From positions 1 through 9,205 of the forward strand of contig JALRFZ010000298.1 of the NCBI GenBank assembly GCA_023253615.1: DNA of 9,205 bases. The letters are read 5' to 3'. Shown here one piece after another: positions 1 to 5,237 of the stretch. The position numbers were made by a program, and so were the translations under genes. How positions within the stretch are numbered: the first letter of the stretch is position 1; each line of letters starts with the position of its first letter. The notes below the pieces were generated by a model. The model had not been told where the DNA came from, searched no databases, and saw only the letters and a list, made by a program, of their open reading frames with translations. The stretch comes from Verrucomicrobiales bacterium. Its GTDB lineage: Bacteria; Verrucomicrobiota; Verrucomicrobiia; Verrucomicrobiales; DEV007.

Positions 1-117
1 GGCGGCCAGGCGATGGGAGGAAATCCTGACATTCGCACCATTCATGAAACACGTCCAACGCGATAGAAGGAAGAGGAAATCCCCAGTCACGACAAGGGCT
101 CTGGGCTTAGGTTGACG
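1..117. other. Unassigned sequence upstream of the mrpA fragment
   Basis: No gene can be supported here. An intact MrpA would continue upstream with hydrophobic membrane helices, but none of the three plus frames gives a hydrophobic segment. Frame 1 has a TAG at 64-66 and frame 3 has several stops. Frame 2 is open to a TGA at 113-115 but gives a basic, arginine- and lysine-rich peptide unlike MrpA. The minus strand is open across the stretch without a recognisable product. Homology to MrpA begins abruptly near base 121 (GTYRIG). The stretch may be the far side of a deletion or rearrangement, or an assembly junction. Confidence 0.5.
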
Positions 118-540
118 CGAATGGGAACCTACCGCATCGGCGCTTGGATCGACGACGCGGATTTGATCCGCTCGCACCCCCATTACCCCGTCGCATTCCT
201 CTGCATCGTCCTCGGAGCTTTCACGAAATCCGCGCAAGTGCCGTTTCACTTCTGGTTGCCCGGGGCCATGGCCGCCCCGGCGCCCGTCAGCGCCTACCTG
301 CATTCCGCGACGATGGTGAAGCTCGGTGTGTATCTTCTCGCAATCCTGCATCCCGCGCTGGGAGGCACGCCGCTCTGGCACAACCTTCTCGTCGGCTTCG
401 GCGCGGCAACGATGCTCTGGGGAGCCATCGTGGCAATGGTGCAGACGGATCTGAAGAGATTGCTCGCCTTTTCGACGGTGAGTGCCCTCGGCACCCTGAC
501 GATGTTGCTGGGAATGGAGCATGTTCTTTCGGTAAAGTAG
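112..540 (+). pseudogene. mrpA: MrpA (Na+/H+ antiporter large subunit), 5'-truncated fragment ending at a frame break
   Basis: This is an internal piece of MrpA/MnhA/PhaA, the large NuoL-like subunit of the Mrp antiporter in the inner membrane. The 142 residues include [15 protein letters not shown] (36-50) with Lys39, the LHSATMVK motif (63-70) with His64 and Lys70, and [17 protein letters not shown] (111-127). These are the core antiporter-helix motifs shared with complex I subunits. About 200 N-terminal residues normal for the family are absent, including the helix with the essential Glu of the WExTS motif. The only start is a TTG at 112 with no convincing ribosome site, so it is probably not a real start. 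The frame ends at TAG 538-540, and the next residues of MrpA continue in another frame. Adding one base near 537-538 restores a continuous MrpA (SVK then xAVLFF). This is either a decayed gene or a base lost in sequencing or assembly. Family assignment is secure; biological state is not. Confidence 0.85.
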
Positions 541-2342
541 CGGTGCTGTTCTTCATCGTACATGCGCTCTACAAAGGCGCGTTGTTCATGGTGGCTGGCG
601 CCCTCGAAAAGGGCACGGGCACCCGCGAGATCTCGCAATTGAGGGGGCTCATGCACCGGTTTCCCGCGCTCGGCATCGCTGCTGTCGCGGCGGCTTTTTC
701 CATGTCGGGACTACCGCCTTTCATCGGATTCATTTCGAAAGAGTTGCTCTACGAAGTGAAGCTCGCCACGCCGACAGTCGGCATCACTCTTCTGATCTCC
801 GGCATCGCAGCGAACGCGGCGAACGTGGTCGTGGCTTTGAAGGTGGGCTTGCTGCCCTTTTTCGGGGACCTCCGCGGGGACGGCCCCAAAAACCTCAAAC
901 CGTCGAAAATCGGATTTTGGATCGGTCCGGTTGTCCTTGGTATCGGCAGCCTCGTTCTTGGTCTGTTTCCAAACGCGATCCTTGGCAAGCCACTCGCGGC
1001 GGTGGTCGCGCAAATCGCGGCGGAGGATGTGAGCATCAAGCTGAAGCTTTGGCACGGGCTGAATCTGGTGCTCCTGCTCAGCGTGGTCACCGTTCTCGCA
1101 GGGGCATGCCTGTTCCTGATGCGGCGCCGGCTCTCACGATACGCGAATGCTCTGCGTGATGCGACGCGATGCAATGGTGTCGCGTTGTTCCGCTCGGGGA
1201 TTGCGTCTTTCTTGAATGGTGCTGCCTTGATCACCCGATCCATCCAATCCGGCAGACTCCACCACCATCTGGCGGTGATTTTCTCGGTTGCCGTGGCCGG
1301 CTTGGTCGCCGCTTGGTGGGGTAGCGGCTACCAACTCCGCCTGCCCTCACGCGGCCAGCCCAGAGCCGACGTCATCCTCACGACGCTGTTGCTCATCACT
1401 GCGGCCGTCGCCTTGGTCGCCTGCAGACGCCGCATGACGGCCGTCCTGATCCTCGGATGCATCGGTTTTGGAGTCGCCGCGTTTTTCGCGCTTCACGGAG
1501 CCCCCGATCTCGCAATCACGCAGATCCTCGTAGAGACACTGACCCTGCTGCTTTTCGCTCTCGCCCTCTACGGACTACCCGCGATGCGGGAAGAGCGCCG
1601 GGCGGGGGTGTCGCGCGCGATGGCAGCGACGCTTTCGGTCGGGGTGGGGCTGGGTTTCACCCTCCTGACCCTGAAAGCCTTTGACATACAGGTAGCCGAG
1701 GCGGTTTCAAGAGAGATCGCCGCCAGGAGCTTGCCGGAAGCTCACGGCAGAAACGTCGTAAATGTGATCCTGGTCGATTTTCGCGCGCTCGACACCCTTG
1801 GCGAGATCACGGTGCTCTTGATCGCCGCTCTCGGTGTCTCCGCAATGCTGGGACGCGGTCGCTCGTCGCTCTCACGGGAGCGCCGGAACGGATCCCCCGT
1901 GCTTTCGGCTTCGGCCCGCTATACCGCGCCGGCGATGCTGGTGTTTTCCATTTATCTTCTCCTGCGGGGACACAACGACCCAGGCGGCGGCTTCATCGGC
2001 GGACTCGTCGCGGCGATGGCCGCGGTGCTCACGCATCTCGCCCACCCCTCCGCTCCGCTGCGGGTCTTTGCCCTCGGAGCCCCCTCGCTGATGGTTGCGG
2101 GACTTTCCACCGCTGCCTTGTCAGGCTTGCCCGGCCTGATCACGGGCAAAGGTTATCTTGCGGCGCTCTGGGGTGCCGAGATCTCCCTGCCTGCCGTTGG
2201 AAAGGTCAAATTCGGCACCCCTCTCCTCTTCGATATCGGCGTTTATCTCGTCGTCGCGGGAGTCGTCCTGCTTCTTTACAAATCCATGGAAAGCCGTCGC
2301 ATCCCGGAGCCTGTCTCCCCACCCCACCCTCCAAACCTCTGA
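537..2342 (+). CDS. mrpAB: MrpA C-terminal part fused in frame to MrpB (Na+/H+ antiporter)
   Basis: This continues the MrpA fragment in the +3 frame and runs on without a stop into MrpB. From the start: the MrpA antiporter core ([31 protein letters not shown] from about 706), further hydrophobic helices, then the MrpA C-terminal DUF4040-type region ([19 protein letters not shown] from 1494) and the NuoJ-like [16 protein letters not shown] (about 1773-1820). The MnhB domain follows from about 1917 ([15 protein letters not shown], then [14 protein letters not shown]). An A-B fusion is the arrangement known from group 2 Mrp operons such as rhizobial pha. It acts in the inner membrane as part of the proton/Na+ path. 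The frame has no start codon of its own. In-frame GTG 543 and ATG 588 exist but would begin inside a helix, so 537 is only where homology resumes after the frame break. The stop TGA 2340-2342 overlaps the mrpC ATG by one base. Confidence 0.9.
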   Translation, partial: VAVLFFIVHALYKGALFMVAGALEKGTGTREISQLRGLMHRFPALGIAAVAAAFSMSGLPPFIGFISKELLYEVKLATPTVGITLLISGIAANAANVVVALKVGLLPFFGDLRGDGPKNLKPSKIGFWIGPVVLGIGSLVLGLFPNAILGKPLAAVVAQIAAEDVSIKLKLWHGLNLVLLLSVVTVLAGACLFLMRRRLSRYANALRDATRCNGVALFRSGIASFLNGAALITRSIQSGRLHHHLAVIFSVAVAGLVAAWWGSGYQLRLPSRGQPRADVILTTLLLITAAVALVACRRRMTAVLILGCIGFGVAAFFALHGAPDLAITQILVETLTLLLFALALYGLPAMREERRAGVSRAMAATLSVGVGLGFTLLTLKAFDIQVAEAVSREIAARSLPEAHGRNVVNVILVDFRALDTLGEITVLLIAALGVSAMLGRGRSSLSRERRNGSPVLSASARYTAPAMLVFSIYLLLRGHNDPGGGFIGGLVAAMAAVLTHLAHPSAPLRVFALGAPSLMVAGLSTAALSGLPGLITGKGYLAALWGAEISLPAVGKVKFGTPLLFDIGVYLVVAGVVLLLYKSMESRRIPEPVSPPHPPNL

Positions 2343-2689
2343 TGGAAACACTCTCCGCCCTCCTGATCGGCGTCTTTGCCGCCTGCGGCACCTGGTTACT
2401 CCTGAGGCACGGCCTTTTTCGCATCCTCCTTGGCCTCGCCCTCCTCGCTCAAGCCGCCAATCTACTTGTCTTCACCGCCGCCGGCCTTGGTCGCGGTGAT
2501 ACGGCGATCATTGCAGGGGACGCCGCCGCACTACCCGACGGCCATCCCGATCCACTCGCTCAAGCCCTTGTCCTCACCGCCATCGTGATCAGCTTTGGTG
2601 CGCTCGCGTTCTGCCTCGTCCTTTTGAAAATGACCCGCGCACGCACCGGAACATCCGGTATCGACGCCCTCGCCAAGACGGAATCATGA
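2342..2689 (+). CDS. mrpC: MrpC, Na+/H+ antiporter subunit C (NuoK-like)
   Basis: A 115-residue membrane protein homologous to MnhC/PhaC and to NuoK of complex I. Three hydrophobic segments are visible at about residues 4-22, 27-48 and 71-96. The family signature DPLAQALVLTAIVI lies at 70-83, preceded by the usual polar loop (51-70). It is a small inner-membrane subunit between the A/B and D parts of the complex. The ATG at 2342 shares its A with the stop of the mrpAB frame (TGATG), and its own stop overlaps the mrpD start (ATGA, 2686-2689), so coupled translation is likely. No clear Shine-Dalgarno precedes it, as expected for a coupled gene. Length is normal for the family. Confidence 0.95.
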   Translation: METLSALLIGVFAACGTWLLLRHGLFRILLGLALLAQAANLLVFTAAGLGRGDTAIIAGDAAALPDGHPDPLAQALVLTAIVISFGALAFCLVLLKMTRARTGTSGIDALAKTES

Positions 2690-4170
2690 CGGAATCCACC
2701 CTCGTCGCACTACCGGTGATCCTGCCCCTCGGACTTGCCTTGCTGTCCTGGTCGTGCCGCCGTTCCCCCACCGGATCGCGGGTCGCCCTCATCGGCGGCA
2801 GCGCCCTGCTTCTGGCTCTCGCCATCCCCCTTTTCCTCGTGGTGCGCGAAGCCGGCACTCCCCTGCGGCTCGATTTCGGAGCGTGGCGGAAGCCGCTCGG
2901 AATCTCTTTCAAGGTGGATCTCCTTTCAGCCATTCTTGTCGCCGTCAGCTCCATCGTCGGTTTCGCCGGAGCCCTTTTTGCAGCGGGGGAGACGGGCCGG
3001 ATCCTCTGGGCAAAGGGTTACGGCACCTTCTTTTTCCTGCTTTTCGCGGGGATCAACGGTGCCTTCCTCACCCACGATCTCTTCAACCTCTTCGTCTGGT
3101 TCGAGGTGATGCTGATGTCCTCGTTCGCGATGCTGGTGCTCGGACGGAGACGCTTTGTCTTTGAGGGAGCGACCCAGTACGTCGTGATCAACATGGTCTC
3201 CTCGTTCTTTTTCCTGAGCGGACTCGGTCTTCTCTACGGGAAAACCGGCCACCTCAACCTCGAGGAAATCGCCACGCGCCTCGTCGCAAGCAGCTCCGAT
3301 CCCGTGATCCTGAGTTCGGCGACACTCCTGCTGCTCGCCTTCGGGATCAAAGCGGGTGTCTTTCCTCTCTACTTCTGGCTCCCCCCCGCCTACCCCAATA
3401 CCGGATTCGCGACCGCGGCGGTTTTCGGGGGACTCCTCACGAAGGTCGGTGTCTATGCCCTCTACCGCGTCTTTGGCGGTGCCTTTGGCTTCTTGTCGGA
3501 ATATACCTCGGACCTCTTTCTGGCGATCGGATGCGCCACCATGATCGCCGGAGTGCTGGGTGCGGCGAGCCAGTTCCACGTGCGGCGCATCCTCTCTTTC
3601 CATATCATCAGCCAAATCGGCTACATCCTCCTCGGACTCGGGCTCCTGACCCAGGGTGCTGTCGCGGCGGCGATTTTTTACACCGTCCACCACATCTTCG
3701 TGAAGACCAATCTCTTCCTCGCGGCCGGCGCCATCGCCGCGACAGGCAGGACCGAGGACCTCGCCCGTCTCGGAGGCATTCTGAAAACCTCGCCTCTTCT
3801 CGCGATCCTTTTTCTCATCCCGGCTCTTTCCCTCGGGGGCATCCCACCGCTCTCGGGCTTTTTTGCAAAATTCATCCTGCTCCGTGAGGCGATCCGTGAG
3901 GAAGCCTGGATCGTCACGGTGATCGCCCTCCTCGTCGGGATCGTGACCCTCTTTTCGATGACCAAGATCTGGGCGGAGGCGTTCTGGAAAGAGACGCCGA
4001 GAGCAGGCGCCCCACTTCCCCAGCGCCCCATGCTCCTCGTCCCGGTGGCTTTGCTCGGGGCCCTCACGATCGTCATCGGACTCTTCCCGGGCACGCTGTT
4101 CGCCATCGCGGAGGAAGCCGCACGGCAACTTCTTTCCTCAAACCCGGCCACGATGAACCCTATTCAATGA
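2686..4170 (+). CDS. mrpD: MrpD, Na+/H+ antiporter subunit D
   Basis: A 494-residue polytopic protein of the MrpD/NuoN/NuoM antiporter-like family, in the inner membrane. Landmark residues are present: FVWFEVMLMSSFAML with Glu140 on the proton path, FGIKAGVFPLYFWLP with Lys222, LTKVGVYALYR with Lys253, the VHHIFVKTNLF helix with His335, His336 and Lys340, and SGFFAKFILL with Lys395. Length is full for the family, so this subunit looks intact. It starts at the ATGA overlap with mrpC. It ends at TGA 4168-4170, after which the tight packing of the operon is broken by about 130 bases of non-coding, repeat-bearing DNA before mrpE. A long antisense open frame inside it (2926-4128, minus) is a codon-bias shadow. 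Confidence 0.96.
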   Translation: MTESTLVALPVILPLGLALLSWSCRRSPTGSRVALIGGSALLLALAIPLFLVVREAGTPLRLDFGAWRKPLGISFKVDLLSAILVAVSSIVGFAGALFAAGETGRILWAKGYGTFFFLLFAGINGAFLTHDLFNLFVWFEVMLMSSFAMLVLGRRRFVFEGATQYVVINMVSSFFFLSGLGLLYGKTGHLNLEEIATRLVASSSDPVILSSATLLLLAFGIKAGVFPLYFWLPPAYPNTGFATAAVFGGLLTKVGVYALYRVFGGAFGFLSEYTSDLFLAIGCATMIAGVLGAASQFHVRRILSFHIISQIGYILLGLGLLTQGAVAAAIFYTVHHIFVKTNLFLAAGAIAATGRTEDLARLGGILKTSPLLAILFLIPALSLGGIPPLSGFFAKFILLREAIREEAWIVTVIALLVGIVTLFSMTKIWAEAFWKETPRAGAPLPQRPMLLVPVALLGALTIVIGLFPGTLFAIAEEAARQLLSSNPATMNPIQ

Positions 4171-4300
4171 TACAGAGAAGGACCACTATCAAGAATTCAG
4201 GGGAATTACATAGACACAGACCAATCCAAAAAATTCACCCGATAATAACCTGACACCACGAACCATAACCTGACACCATGAACGCGCATAACCTGACACC
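4171..4300. other. AT-richer insert between mrpD and mrpE
   Basis: About 130 bases of non-coding DNA interrupt an operon whose other junctions overlap or touch. By eye it is clearly richer in A and T than its neighbours. No coding remnant of MrpE is visible in any frame. It holds an interrupted palindrome GAATTCAGGGGAATT at 4193-4207, an A-rich tract around 4228-4233, and the tandem ATAACCTGACACC repeats that run to 4310. Read on the minus strand, the repeats give GGTGTCAGGTTAT. This resembles the GTCAGGT-type repeats I recall around RAYT (REP-associated transposase) genes in planctomycete and deltaproteobacterial genomes. That link is from memory and is not proved here. The best guess is a remnant of a small non-autonomous repeat element. 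Confidence 0.5.
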
Positions 4301-4310
4301 ATGAACGCGC
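4245..4310. repeat. Three tandem copies of an ATAACCTGACACC repeat overlapping the mrpE start
   Basis: Copy 1 is 4245-4264 (20 bases, ATAACCTGACACCACGAACC). Copies 2 (4265-4287) and 3 (4288-4310) are identical 23-base units beginning ATAACCTGACACCATGAACG and ending CGC. The shared core is ATAACCTGACACCA followed by an A/T/C-G-AAC tail. The third copy contains the mrpE ATG and its first codons (Met-Asn-Ala). The second contains an equivalent ATG that opens an eight-codon mini-frame (4278-4304) whose TGA overlaps the mrpE ATG. No other copy was noticed elsewhere in the window. Confidence 0.9.
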
Positions 4311-4663
4311 ACCCAAATAGCGCCCCATCCCGCTTGCTCTCCCTGTTGCGGCTTTCGGGCCGATATTTTCTCGATTTCTGGGTTTCGAATTTCGTGATCG
4401 CGGGGAAAGTCCTTTCGCGGCGGCCCTCGATCCATCCCGGAATCGTCACCATGCCGACCCGGGTCGAGTCACCTGCGGAAATCCTCGCGATCTCCAATCT
4501 GATCTCATTCACCCCGGGCACCCTCCTTCTCGGCATCGACCCCGGCAGGAATCTCGAAATCCACACCCTCGACGACCGCGATCCCGTCGCCCGGAACATC
4601 CGGGAGGGTCTCGAGGCCCCTCTCCTCGCCTGCCTCCGCCCCACGACACATCCCGATGATTGA
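4301..4663 (+). CDS. mrpE: MrpE, Na+/H+ antiporter subunit E, N-terminally short
   Basis: A 120-residue protein matching the C-terminal two thirds of MrpE/MnhE. It has one hydrophobic stretch (about 19-37), then IHPGIVTMP (44-52) and the family's most conserved block SNLISFTPGTLLLGID (65-80), then EIHTLDDRDP (86-95). MrpE is usually about 150-165 residues and opens with two further membrane helices, which are missing here. The start at 4301 is the most upstream one possible, because an in-frame TAA lies at 4289-4291. The ATG and first codons sit inside the third tandem repeat and no Shine-Dalgarno precedes it. Either a repeat insertion removed the original 5' end, or this lineage has a short form. 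The end overlaps mrpF by 8 bases. Identity is sure; start and completeness are doubtful. Confidence 0.85.
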   Translation: MNAHPNSAPSRLLSLLRLSGRYFLDFWVSNFVIAGKVLSRRPSIHPGIVTMPTRVESPAEILAISNLISFTPGTLLLGIDPGRNLEIHTLDDRDPVARNIREGLEAPLLACLRPTTHPDD

Positions 4664-4937
4664 AATCGCCCATCTCGTCTTCACCCTCTGCCTCTTCGTT
4701 GCGATCGGCTGCGCGGGAGCGCGGCTCTGGCATGGTCCCACGCTCGCCGACAGGATCAATGCCGCCGATGTCGTCGCTTTGTGCGCGATCGGTCTCGCCC
4801 TCGGCCACGGCTGGCTCATCCGGGAAATCCTCTGGCTCGACGTCGCAATGGTCGCCGGTCTGGTCCTCTATGTCGGCACCACCGGCGTCTCCCTCTTTCT
4901 CAGCAACGCCCATCTCTCCCGAAAGGATCATGATTGA
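4656..4937 (+). CDS. mrpF: MrpF, Na+/H+ antiporter subunit F
   Basis: A 93-residue small membrane protein of the MrpF/PhaF family. A first hydrophobic helix (about 5-24) is followed by the family signature GPTLADRINAADVV (27-40), whose acidic residues are conserved and implicated in ion movement in characterised Mrp systems, then two further hydrophobic segments (about 37-54 and 62-82). Start ATG 4656 lies within the end of mrpE (8-base overlap), and the stop TGA 4935-4937 lies past the mrpG start (8-base overlap). It acts in the inner membrane with E and G. Length is typical. Confidence 0.95.
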   Translation: MIEIAHLVFTLCLFVAIGCAGARLWHGPTLADRINAADVVALCAIGLALGHGWLIREILWLDVAMVAGLVLYVGTTGVSLFLSNAHLSRKDHD

Positions 4938-5199
4938 AGCCGTCTCCGCTCTTCTCCTCCTCGCCGGTGGATTCTTCGCTCTCGTCGCCGGCATCGGCGT
5001 GTGGCGCTTGCCCGACCTCCTCAGCCGGATGCACGCCTCGACCAAGGCAGCCGGGGCCGCCTTGGCCCTGATTCTCGCCGCCTTCATCCTGCGGGTCCCG
5101 ACCTGGGAAGTGGGGCTGAAATCCGCCATCGCGCTCGCCCTCGCCTTCCTCACCCTGCCCGTCGCGGCCCACATGCTGGGACGATCCGCGTGGAGATAG
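4930..5199 (+). CDS. mrpG: MrpG, Na+/H+ antiporter subunit G
   Basis: An 89-residue membrane protein of the PhaG/MnhG/YufB family. The hallmark GVWRLPDLLSRMHASTKAAG (22-41) follows a first hydrophobic helix (4-21). Two more helices (about 41-56 and 63-83) complete the usual three-helix layout. ATG 4930 was chosen because the protein then starts at the normal place (MIEAVSALLLLAGG); an upstream start in the same frame at 4660 would add sequence that merely shadows mrpF. The AAGGA just before the ATG is too close to be an ideal ribosome site, so coupling from mrpF (8-base overlap) is likely. It is the last gene of the operon; its stop at 5197-5199 is 26 bases from the convergent STT3-like gene. 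Confidence 0.94.
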   Translation: MIEAVSALLLLAGGFFALVAGIGVWRLPDLLSRMHASTKAAGAALALILAAFILRVPTWEVGLKSAIALALAFLTLPVAAHMLGRSAWR

Positions 5200-5220
5200 C
5201 CCGTGGGAAGGTGCCTCACC

Positions 5221-5237
5221 ATCGTTCAGAAAACGAT
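5221..5237. terminator. Possible bidirectional hairpin between convergent mrpG and the STT3-like gene
   Basis: A perfect 6-base inverted repeat, ATCGTT (5221-5226) and AACGAT (5232-5237), with a 5-base loop lies where two operons converge. It overlaps the stop codon of the minus-strand gene (5226-5228). A smaller hairpin, GGTG-CCT-CACC (5210-5220), adjoins it. Neither is followed by a T-run on either strand, so intrinsic termination is only possible, inferred mainly from position. Confidence 0.3.

Noticed and set aside
144..530. Upstream extension of the mrpAB frame from 144
   Set aside because: This part gives an Arg/Pro-rich peptide with no membrane character, while the same bases in frame +1 encode clear MrpA sequence; it is a shadow on the wrong side of the frame break.
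2926..4128. 400-codon open frame on the minus strand inside mrpD
   Set aside because: Its product is almost wholly charged (Glu, Arg, Asp, Lys), as expected when a GC-rich, hydrophobic membrane gene is read in antisense; mrpD on the plus strand has all its family motifs.
4245..4310. CRISPR array
   Set aside because: Units are directly adjacent with no unique spacers, and only three copies are present.
4509..5222. Long minus-strand frame across mrpE, mrpF and mrpG
   Set aside because: Low-complexity charged product antisense to three genes with clear Mrp signatures and coupled junctions.
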